Of a DNA stretch of 64,000 nt, positions 42,140 to 50,800 are shown in pieces. The notes under the pieces were generated by a model. It did no database searches. It saw only the letters and a list, made by a program, of their open reading frames with translations, and was not told where the DNA came from. Positions within the stretch are counted from its first letter, which is position 1; every line of letters begins with the position of its first letter. Source of the DNA: Accumulibacter phosphatis (lineage in GTDB: Bacteria; Pseudomonadota; Gammaproteobacteria; Burkholderiales; Rhodocyclaceae); assembly GCF_000024165.1 (NCBI RefSeq), contig NC_013194.1:1488001-1552000 (forward strand), given 5' to 3'. The position numbers and the translations under genes are program-made.

Positions 42140-43020
42140 CTCTTCCACAGCGAAACTGAGGTTCTGCACGTTTCGGGGTAGAGTATCGCGACCCGGGCTT
42201 CGCTGCCCACGAAAAGCAGGTTGGCAAGCCACGCGCCCGTGGGTCCGATTATCGTTGAGGCCGAAGAAAAAAGCTCCACCTGTTTCCGGAATGAGAGCGT
42301 CTCCGGGCTGGTGACCAGGAACCCGCGGCTCTCGGCGGCTGCAACCAGTTCCTTCAGATTCACGATGTTTCTGTGGCTGGATTGCCTGAGGATGAACAAT
42401 TTCAACTGCGCCGCGTTGTCGTGAAATTTCAGGCGTTGCCGGAAGCATTCCCGAAGTGCCAGCAGATTGGCGCCGTTGTAATAAACCTTGGTCGGTGACG
42501 AGCCATCGATCAGTTCATAGCAGGAGAATGACTCCTTGGCGGCGATTGCCTGTTTGGCGGCGACCGAATTCAGCAAGCCGACTTCAAACAACTGAAATCT
42601 GTTTTCGGTCACCAGCTTCAGGGCATGCTGCATGTTCGGGTGAAGCAGTCCGGAAACAATGACATGGTCTGGTTGCAGGAAGTTCGAGTGGATGAGGTAA
42701 AGCAGTGATGGTAGCGACTCGATCAGAAAATGAAAGTAATTGTAGGGATGTATCAGGTTGAAAGGTACGATGGTGCCGTCGATGTCTGCTATCCGGGTCG
42801 GCTGGCGTGTGAATTTGAATTTGTCGCATTGCCTGCTGTCACCCGGAATGCGCTCGATTCGTCGCGCGATCTCTTCCTGCAGATACTCGACAGTCGCGTC
42901 GAACGGACTCAGGTTGTAGCAATGGTCAAAATTCTTGTCATAGATCAGGGCCGATCCACTGACCAGCGTTGCACTGCCGATCGAGTAGGCCTCGCTATCG
43001 CTCAACTGTATCAATTTCAT
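42135..43020 (-). pseudogene. 5' part of the GT61 glycosyltransferase gene, split by the transposon
   Basis: From the ATG at 43020 the frame encodes 295 residues of a GT61 (DUF563) glycosyltransferase: HPYNYFHFLIESLPSLLYLI, LKLFILRQSSHRNIVNLKEL, FSSASTIIGPTGAWLANLLF, EARVAILYPETCRTSVSLWK. It then runs into the transposon and stops at 42115. Deleting the transposon and one target copy gives SLWKRLGDILGIA in frame and a 339-residue protein of normal family length. It lies 208 bp downstream of the aminotransferase gene in the glycan operon. Confidence 0.88.
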
Positions 43021-43228
43021 GGGTTGTCTTCCTGCTTGGGCATCCGGAAGGGCCAGAGCGCGGGTCACGGCAGTCGGAAGCTGCTCCTGGGCCCGGCAAG
43101 CGTGTCCTTGCGGCCGGCGTCCCGGTGCAAGCCACGATTGCTGCTGGTCACGGTGCCCTTACCGTGCCGGGTCGGGCGCATTCGCAATGCGTTTCCTCCA
43201 CAGCAGGGCGAGCGAGCACAGCACTCAT

Positions 43229-44365
43229 CTAGACTGCCGATGACGCGGTCGTCGCGGGCAAATCGAGCAGCGTGGCGACTCTGGTTATCGCCGCAATCAC
43301 CTCTGCCACTTCGTCGTCGCTCAGGGTCGGCCCCATGGGCAGGCTCAATACCTCGCGGTGCAGGCACTCGGACAGTGGGAAGCTTCCCTCGGTGTGGCCG
43401 AGATCGGCATAGGCCGGCTGCAAGTGGGGTGGGATCGGGTAATGAATTGCCGTCTGGACGCCGGCTTCCAGCAAGGCGGTGTGGAGTTCGTCTCTGCGCA
43501 CGCAGCGCACCACGAAAAGGTGCCAGCAAGTCACGTTGCCGGGCTCCACATGGGGCAGGATCAGTCCCAACCCGTCGAGCGTTGCCAGATAGCGTTCGGC
43601 AATCTGTCGACGCCGCTGATTCCAGTCATCCAGTCGCCGGAGTTTGACGCGCAGAAACGCTGCCTGCAGTTCATCGAGACGGGAGTTGAAGCCCTTCTCG
43701 TCGTTCTGGTATTTGGTGCGGCTCCCGTAATTGCGCAAGCGGCGCAGTCGGTGCGCGAGGACCGGATCCGAGGTGGTGATTGCGCCACCGTCTCCGAGAG
43801 CCCCCAGGTTCTTGCCCGGGTAGAAACTGAAGCCGGCGGCGTGTCCCAGGCTGCCGGCTCGACGCCCATGCTGGCTTGCGCCATGGGATTGTGCCGCGTC
43901 CTCGATGACTTTGAGGCCATGACGTTCGGCGAGGGCCATGATCGGCGCCATCCGGGCCGTCTGCCCATAGAGATGCACCGGCATGATGGCGCGCGTGCGC
44001 GGTGTGATGGCTGCCTCAATGGCAGCGGGGTCCATATTGTAAGTGGACAGCAGAGGTTCCACGGGGACTGGTCGCGCACCGGCATACGACACGGCAAGCC
44101 AGGTGGCAATGTAGGTGTTGGTCGGGACGATCACCTCGTCCCCGGGTCCGATGTCGTAGGCGCGAAGAATCAGGTGCAGGGCATCCAGGCCGTTGGCCAC
44201 GGCGATCGCGTGGTCGGCCTGGCAATAGTCGGCGAACTCGGCCTCGAAGTCCTCCACTTCCTGCCCAAGAACAAACCAGCCGGACTCCAGAACGCGGGCC
44301 GAGGCAGCCTGGAGTTCCGGCGCCAGGGACAGGTTGAGGCCCTTGAGGTCGAGAAACGGAATCAT
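43229..44365 (-). CDS. Nucleotide-sugar 3-aminotransferase (DegT/DnrJ/EryC1 family, FdtB-like)
   Basis: The product is 378 residues, a PLP enzyme of the sugar aminotransferase fold: IPFLDLKGLNLSLAPELQAA, NGLDALHLILRAYDIGPGDE, VIVPTNTYIATWLAV, EDAAQSHGAS and the PLP lysine in AGFSFYPGKNLGALGDGG. Together with the isomerase just upstream (4-bp ATGA overlap) it fits FdtA-FdtB, which make dTDP-3-amino-3,6-dideoxyhexose. No acetyltransferase (FdtC) is seen in the window, so the final sugar is not settled. Confidence 0.88.
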   Translation of the reverse strand: MIPFLDLKGLNLSLAPELQAASARVLESGWFVLGQEVEDFEAEFADYCQADHAIAVANGLDALHLILRAYDIGPGDEVIVPTNTYIATWLAVSYAGARPVPVEPLLSTYNMDPAAIEAAITPRTRAIMPVHLYGQTARMAPIMALAERHGLKVIEDAAQSHGASQHGRRAGSLGHAAGFSFYPGKNLGALGDGGAITTSDPVLAHRLRRLRNYGSRTKYQNDEKGFNSRLDELQAAFLRVKLRRLDDWNQRRRQIAERYLATLDGLGLILPHVEPGNVTCWHLFVVRCVRRDELHTALLEAGVQTAIHYPIPPHLQPAYADLGHTEGSFPLSECLHREVLSLPMGPTLSDDEVAEVIAAITRVATLLDLPATTASSAV

Positions 44366-44778
44366 GTTGCGGGTTTCAGGGCGGCCTCAAGGAACTTGTC
44401 GTAGTCTCTTATGTAGTCGAGCTGGTCGTACATCGATGAGGCGAGTACCAGGCAGACGGCTCCGGACGAGAAATTGTCCAGGTAGCGCCACATCATGGGG
44501 CAAACGTAGAGTCCGAAGTAGGAGCGGTTGAGGTGGAAGCGATACTTGTCCCGTCCATCGTCCAACATGACATCGAAACTGCCGGACATGGCGACGATGA
44601 ACTGGTGCAGGTTCTTGTGGGCATGGGCGCCTCGGTCCGCTCCTCCGGGCACATCGTAGAGGTAGTAGACGCGGCGAATGTCGAAGGGGACATGGTGGCC
44701 TCCCTCGATGAAGGTGAGGTTGCCCCGGGGATCGTGGATCTTCGGTAACTCAATGATTCTGCAGTCTTGTAATGACAT
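44362..44778 (-). CDS. dTDP-4-keto-6-deoxyhexose 3,4-ketoisomerase (FdtA/QdtA-like)
   Basis: The product is 138 residues, a single cupin: IHDPRGNLTFIEGGHHVPFD, RVYYLYDVPGGADRGAHAHK, LHQFIVAMSGSFDVMLDDG, YVCPMMWRYLDNFSSGAVCL and YIRDYDKFL. The HAHK histidines are the active-site pair of the FdtA/QdtA/WxcM group. The ATG at 44778 has GGGAG upstream; an in-frame extension to 44823 lacks family similarity. It overlaps the aminotransferase gene by 4 bp. Confidence 0.9.
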   Translation of the reverse strand: MSLQDCRIIELPKIHDPRGNLTFIEGGHHVPFDIRRVYYLYDVPGGADRGAHAHKNLHQFIVAMSGSFDVMLDDGRDKYRFHLNRSYFGLYVCPMMWRYLDNFSSGAVCLVLASSMYDQLDYIRDYDKFLEAALKPAT

Positions 44779-44874
44779 TGAAACTCCCGACGTGAGGTGC
44801 TGCCCAGAAATCGTTGGTGCCATGAACAGTCAGGTTGCTACGCTGCCAACGGGGTCAAGCCAACCCGCGCAGTG

Positions 44875-45783
44875 TCATTGTACGGTGACCGGGGCGCTGA
44901 CTGGACTTGTCAACATCTGTCGCACGTATCCATAGACAGACTGAACGCCGGGAGCTACGCTCTGTTTTTCCATCCCGTTCAAAATGGCCTCGTTGAAGCT
45001 TTGGCTGATGTGGCCAAGCATGTGCTTCTCGTACAGCAATATCCTGACCAGGACTTCGCTTTGCTCTGGCTGCAGGAATGGGAACAAGGATCGTAAATAC
45101 TGCAAACGGACCCTTTCGGCGACCAGTTTCTGGTGCGCCTGCCTGGTCACTGACGCTTGCTGGTCATGTAGCGTATACGCAACAAGGAACTCTGGTACAA
45201 CGTGGAAGCTGTACCCACGCAAAATGTATTGGCACCACAGGTCGTAATCCTCCGCATAATCGTTCTGCGGATTGAAGTACAGTTTGTTCTGTCGTGCGAT
45301 ATCCACGTCCAGGGAGACGGTTGGTGCTGGTACCACGTTGCCCAGTGCCAGGCCGAGAGCGACCAGCGACGGCATTTCCGGGAGCGTTATCTTCTGACCG
45401 CTGGCCGGAACGTCCATGTACGAGCAGACGATGGCCGCGCCCTCCGCAAATGCGTTCAGTGTGGATTTTACTCGATCCGGATGACTGATGTCGTCATGGC
45501 TGAAGAGCATGGCATACTTGGTCCGGCAGGCCATTATCCCCAGGTTGTAAGACATGGAAATGCCCAGGTTGATACGGTTGGGGAGCACGCTAACGGTACC
45601 CGCATCGAGACCTCGTGCAGTCACGTATCTGTGCACGGCATCAATCGTGGCGTCGCTGCTGCAGTCATCGACGATAATCAACGAGCTCAGCGCCGTGGTT
45701 TGATTGAAGATGGAATCGAGGGTGTTAGCGATGAATGCCTCGGAGTTATAGCACGAGATTATCCCTGAAATGCCACTATCCAT
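44875..45783 (-). CDS. Family 2 glycosyltransferase
   Basis: The product is 302 residues: GIISCYNSEAFIANTLDSIF, LIIVDDCSSDATIDAVHRYV and the metal motif AMLFSHDDISHPDRV, all typical of GT2. It lies 34 bp below the GT41 gene and 96 bp above the FdtA gene on the same strand, inside the glycan operon, and probably transfers one of the sugars made there. Confidence 0.9.
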   Translation of the reverse strand: MDSGISGIISCYNSEAFIANTLDSIFNQTTALSSLIIVDDCSSDATIDAVHRYVTARGLDAGTVSVLPNRINLGISMSYNLGIMACRTKYAMLFSHDDISHPDRVKSTLNAFAEGAAIVCSYMDVPASGQKITLPEMPSLVALGLALGNVVPAPTVSLDVDIARQNKLYFNPQNDYAEDYDLWCQYILRGYSFHVVPEFLVAYTLHDQQASVTRQAHQKLVAERVRLQYLRSLFPFLQPEQSEVLVRILLYEKHMLGHISQSFNEAILNGMEKQSVAPGVQSVYGYVRQMLTSPVSAPVTVQ

Positions 45784-45817
45784 AGTAAACCGTTCCGAGT
45801 GATTTTTGGGTCACGGA

Positions 45818-47761
45818 CTAGACGCGTGCGTCCGTGCCGCCTTGATGCCCTGCCAAGCGCAGCAGCCTGCTCTCCAGGTTGCGCACGAACATGCTGGTAT
45901 CGAACAATACACCGTGCTCCCGCTCGGAGGCCAGATGTTCCCTCAGCCGGAGGCAGTCGGTGCGATCACTGCCCAAGCTTACAGCCTTTTCTTCGTAGTC
46001 CTGGAGTGTGTAGGTTACCAGTTCGCTCAGACGGCAGGCGGTGAGTAGCGCGCCTGCCATTCGCGAAGCAAAGGTGCGGCCGCTGCGGGTCAGGACGGGC
46101 AGACCCATCCAGAGTGCATCGTTGGCGGTGGTACCGGCATTGAAGGGAAACGAGTCGAGAAAGAGGTCGGCGACGCGGTAGCGGGCCAGATAGTTCTCTG
46201 GAGCTACACGCGAGGCGAAGATCAGGCGGGCGGGATCGATTCCGCGAGTGATCGCCTCCTGCCGCAGATTGGCTTCTGCCCACGCATTATCGGCCAGCAA
46301 CCACAGCACACTGCCCGCCACGCGGCGAAGGATGTTCATCCAGGTGGTGAACATTTCGGGGGTGTACTTGTAGTTGTTGTTGAATGAGCAGAACACAAAG
46401 GCATCCTGTGGCAGGCCGCAGCTTTCTCGGGTGGGTGTCGGCCCCGGTGCGCGCCGGCGGTCGCTGACCTGATAGACATCGGGCATGTAGAGCGGCTTCT
46501 CCGAGTAGTACGGCCTCTCCTCCTCGGGAATCAGGAATCGGTCGGCAATGACAAAGTCGATGCACGGAAGGCCGGTGGTAGCCGGCAGACCCAGATAGGT
46601 GATCTGGATCGGCGCTGGGCGGAAGGCCAGCATGTTCATGCGGGCGCCGGAAGTCTGGCCCTGCAGGTCGAAGAGGATGTCGATCTCATCCTGCCGGATG
46701 AGGCGGGCAGCCTCCTCGTCAGCGAGGGGCTGGATGCGACGGAAATGATCCATGGCCGCGATGACGCGCCGACGGATCTCCGAGCCGTCTTCCGGGCTCC
46801 AGCAATACCCATAGACCTCGAATTGGTCGCGGTCATGGAGCTCAAACAGCTCCACCATCAGCATGGCCACCGGATGCAGGCAGAAGTCGGAGGAACAGTA
46901 GCCGATGCGGATTCTCCGGTGCTCGTAGGGGCCGGGGCCAGCCAGTGTGGGAGCGTTCTTGAGGACCTTCTTGTCGACGTGGCGCCGTGCTGCCGCGAGC
47001 TGTACGGCCGGATCATCCGTGATGGCGATCATCGCGAGAGCCGAGGTGGATTGTTCCATGAGTGCAACAGGAGTATCGCCGACCGGCAGATAAACGGGCC
47101 AGCAGCACTGCTTCTGGCGCAGGAAAACCCAATGATGGAGCACGTCAGGCTGGTCGGAATCGAGAGCCAGACTCCTGCTCAGGTAGTCCGTCGCATCCCG
47201 GTACTGTTTGCTGATCTCCAACGCACGGCCCAGGTTGTTCAGGGCGAGAATCAGGAGCGCCTTCTGCTCCGGCGTATCGGCAGGGACGTTACGCTCGATC
47301 CACCGCCACTCCTCGACAGCCTTCTCCGGGGATCCCATACGTTCGAGGAGAAGGCCGAGGTTAAGCCGGGGCTGAATGAATCCGGGGGACAGGGCAATCG
47401 CCTGCCGGTAGGCTTCTTCGGCGCTGGTCAGTTCGCCGAGGTTGGTCAGGGTGGCGCCGAGGTTGAAGTAGGCCAGGTGGGCATGCGGCGAGCGCGTCCG
47501 CCTGAGCCAGGTCTGGTAGAGGATCGCAGCCAGTGGGGCGCGCCGACTTTGCTCCAGCTTGCTACAGTGGTCGATGAGCTGCAAGAGTTCCAGTTCCCCG
47601 TTCCATGCCGCCGTCAGCACGGAAGCCAATAGATCCTCGCTCAACACCGCTCCCCCAAAGCTGCCCGCGACTCCCTCTCGACGGGACGCAGGATTATAGC
47701 AAGCCGGCACCTTCTGCGAGGCCTCTTGCCCGGTACGCTGGGCAGCCGGCTCGTTCGCCAA
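45818..47761 (-). CDS. TPR-containing O-GlcNAc-transferase-like glycosyltransferase (GT41)
   Basis: The product is 647 residues. About three TPR units occupy residues ~85-215 (HLAYFNLGATLTNLGELTSA, EEAYRQAIALSPGFIQPRLN, NLGRALEISKQYRDATDYLS). The GT41 catalytic region follows: RIRIGYCSSDFCLHPVAMLM, EIDILFDLQGQTSGARMNML, IQITYLGLPATTGLPCIDFV, FVFCSFNNNYKYTPEMF and FPFNAGTTANDALWMGLPVL. GT41 enzymes attach sugars to Ser/Thr of cytosolic proteins. It lies 45 bp downstream of the Thr-rich giant repeat gene on the same strand, so that protein is the prime candidate substrate; flagellin is another. The donor sugar is unknown. Confidence 0.92.
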   Translation of the reverse strand: MANEPAAQRTGQEASQKVPACYNPASRREGVAGSFGGAVLSEDLLASVLTAAWNGELELLQLIDHCSKLEQSRRAPLAAILYQTWLRRTRSPHAHLAYFNLGATLTNLGELTSAEEAYRQAIALSPGFIQPRLNLGLLLERMGSPEKAVEEWRWIERNVPADTPEQKALLILALNNLGRALEISKQYRDATDYLSRSLALDSDQPDVLHHWVFLRQKQCCWPVYLPVGDTPVALMEQSTSALAMIAITDDPAVQLAAARRHVDKKVLKNAPTLAGPGPYEHRRIRIGYCSSDFCLHPVAMLMVELFELHDRDQFEVYGYCWSPEDGSEIRRRVIAAMDHFRRIQPLADEEAARLIRQDEIDILFDLQGQTSGARMNMLAFRPAPIQITYLGLPATTGLPCIDFVIADRFLIPEEERPYYSEKPLYMPDVYQVSDRRRAPGPTPTRESCGLPQDAFVFCSFNNNYKYTPEMFTTWMNILRRVAGSVLWLLADNAWAEANLRQEAITRGIDPARLIFASRVAPENYLARYRVADLFLDSFPFNAGTTANDALWMGLPVLTRSGRTFASRMAGALLTACRLSELVTYTLQDYEEKAVSLGSDRTDCLRLREHLASEREHGVLFDTSMFVRNLESRLLRLAGHQGGTDARV

Positions 47762-47806
47762 GTCAGGGGGCAGAACCCGTGCGGGTCCGCCCCTTGACCG
47801 GCATGC

Positions 47807-50800
47807 CTACTTGCTTGGCGTCAGGATACCTGTACTCATCTGCTCCAGACTCGGCACAGTTGTCAGCGACGTTGTCGTCACAGCCTGAGTGGTCGGCGGC
47901 GATGCACCGAAGGCATTGCCGTTGGCATCGTATTGCTGCAGCACGCTGAGAATGCCGGGCAGGTTCGCTGCGACGCTGCTCCCGGTCGAGAGTTGCGGCA
48001 ATCTGCCTTCCTGGCCGTCCGGGTCGGATGCCGCCTGGGCACTATTGAACGAGGAGATCGCCTGCAGCAGGTTGCCGACGTTTGCTCGGAGATCAGGCGC
48101 TCCCGCCGGGTCAGCAGGTAGCGGTGTCGCCGTGTCCGCCGCGCTCTTGTCCGCGACAAACCAGACGTCCGCCATCTCGTGCCTGGTCCCATCCGTCGTC
48201 TCGTAACTGGAAACCAAGCCGACGATGTTACCCGCGTCCTTCCTCGCGACGGTCCGCGCGTCCAGATCGAGTCGTGCAATGTCGAGCGATTCCAGCGAAT
48301 GGAGTTCCGCCGCCTGACTGACGCCGTCAGAGTTGCGGTCCACCCATACGGAGAGGTCCGACCAGTCCGCATCTGTGGCGTCGATCACGCCGTCGTCATT
48401 CGAATCCATGGCGCTTAGCGCGGCGTAGCCATCCTCAGCTCGTTCGCCGCTGGTCAGAGCGGTAGCGCTACCGAACAGTTCTCCTCCGTCATTGATACTA
48501 CCATCGTGATTGCGATCCCTCACCAGCAGGCCATCAGTGCTCGATACCCAGCCGGTATGAACCTTGCTGCCCGTGGCAAACAGATCGAACTGAACGCCCG
48601 AGGAGATGCTCTGCGACAGCTTGCCATCACCGTCAAGATCAAGGATCAGGGGTGTGCCCAGGGTCAGATGCGAGATCTGATCCGTGGTGAAGGCCGCAAT
48701 CTGGCTGGTGGTCAGCGACTCGACCTGGGTTGTCGTGAGTGCCGCTACCTGGCCCGTCGTCAGCGCGACTACTTGTCCGGTGGTCAGGGCAACTACTTGA
48801 GTTGTACTTAGCGTAACGAGCTGTCCGGTCGTCAATGCGGCCACGCCCGCTGTCGCGAGCGCTGCGACCTGGCTGGTCCTGAGCGCCGCGACATCACGCG
48901 TCTCAAGCGCCGCGACCTGGCTGGTGGTGAGTCCGGCGGCGAGCTGACTGGTGGTCAGGGCGACGACCTGGGCGGTGGTCAGGCCGACCACCTGATCGGT
49001 GGTCAGGGCGGCGACCTGGGCGGTGGTCAGGGCCGCCACATCGGCGGTGGTCAGCGCCGCGAGGTCGCGGGTTTCCAGGGCGGCCAGACGCGAGGTGGTC
49101 AGGGCCGCCGCCTGGGCGGTGGTCAGCGCCGCCACCTGGGCGGTGGACAAGGCCACCACCTGATCGGTGGTGAGTCCGGCGGCGATCTGCGCGGTGGTCA
49201 GCGCGGCAACCTGGGCCGTGGTCAGGCCGACCACCTGGTCGGTGGTCAGGGCGGCGACCTGGGCGGTCGTCAGGGCGGTCAGCTGGCTGGTCCTGAGCGC
49301 CGCGACATCACGCGTCTCAAGCGCCGCGACCTGGCTGGTGGTGAGTCCGGCGGCGAGCTGACTGGTGGTCAGGGCGACGACCTGGGCGGTGGTCAGGCCG
49401 ACCACCTGATCGGTGGTCAGGGCAGCGACCTGGGCGGTGGTCAGGGCCGCCACATCGGCGGTGGTCAGCGCCGCGAGGTCGCGGGTTTCCAGGGCGGCCA
49501 GACGCGAGGTGGTCAGGGCCGCCGCCTGGGCGGTGGTCAGCGCCGCCACCTGGGCGGTGGACAAGGCCACCACCTGATCGGTGGTGAGTCCGGCGGCGAT
49601 CTGCGCGGTGGTCAGCGCGGCAACCTGGGCCGTGGTCAGGCCGACCACCTGGTCGGTGGTCAGGGCGGCGACCTGGGCGGTCGTCAGGGCGACGACCTGG
49701 CTGGTCCTGAGCGCCGCGACATCACGCGTCTCAAGCGCCGCGACCTGGCTGGTGGTGAGTCCGGCGGCGAGCTGACTGGTGGTCAGGGCGACGACCTGGG
49801 CGGTGCTCAGGCCGACCACCTGATCGGTGGTCAGGGCAGCGACCTGGGCGGTGGTCAGGGCCGCCACATCGGCGGTGGTCAGCGCCGCGAGGTCGCGGGT
49901 TTCCAGGGCGGCCAGACGCGAGGTGGTCAGCGCCGCCGCCTGGGCGGTGGTCAGCGCCGCCACCTGGGCGGTGGACAAGGCCACCACCTGATCGGTGGTG
50001 AGTCCGGCGGCGATCTGCGCGGTGGTCAGCGCGGCAACCTGGGCCGTGGTCAGGCCGACCACCTGGTCGGTGGTCAGGGCGGCGACCTGGGCGGTCGTCA
50101 GGGCGACGACCTGGCTGGTCCTGAGCGCCGCGACATCACGCGTCTCAAGCGCCGCGACCTGGCTGGTGGTGAGTCCGGCGGCGAGCTGACTGGTGGTCAG
50201 GGCGACGACCTGGGCGGTGGTCAGGCCGACCACCTGATCGGTGGTCAGGGCAGCGACCTGGGCGGTGGTCAGGGCCGCCACATCGGCGGTGGTCAGCGCC
50301 GCGAGGTCGCGGGTTTCCAGGGCGGCCAGACGCGAGGTGGTCAGCGCCGCCGCCTGGGCGGTGGTCAGCGCCGCCACCTGGGCGGTGGACAAGGCCACCA
50401 CCTGATCGGTGGTGAGTCCGGCGGCGATCTGCGCGGTGGTCAGCGCGGCAACCTGGGCCGTGGTCAGGCCGACCACCTGGTCGGTGGTCAGGGCGGCGAC
50501 CTGGGCGGTCGTCAGGGCGACGACCTGGCTGGTCCTGAGCGCCGCGACATCACGCGTTTCAAGCGCCGCGACCTGGCTGGTGGTGAGTCCGGCGGCGAGC
50601 TGACTGGTGGTCAGGGCGACGACCTGGGCGGTGGTCAGGCCGACCACCTGATCGGTGGTCAGGGCAGCGACCTGGGCGGTGGTCAGGGCCGCCACATCGG
50701 CGGTGGTCAGCGCCGCGAGGTCGCGGGTTTCCAGGGCGGCCAGACGCGAGGTGGTCAGGGCCGCCGCCTGGGCGGTGGTCAGCGCCGCCACCTGGGCGGT

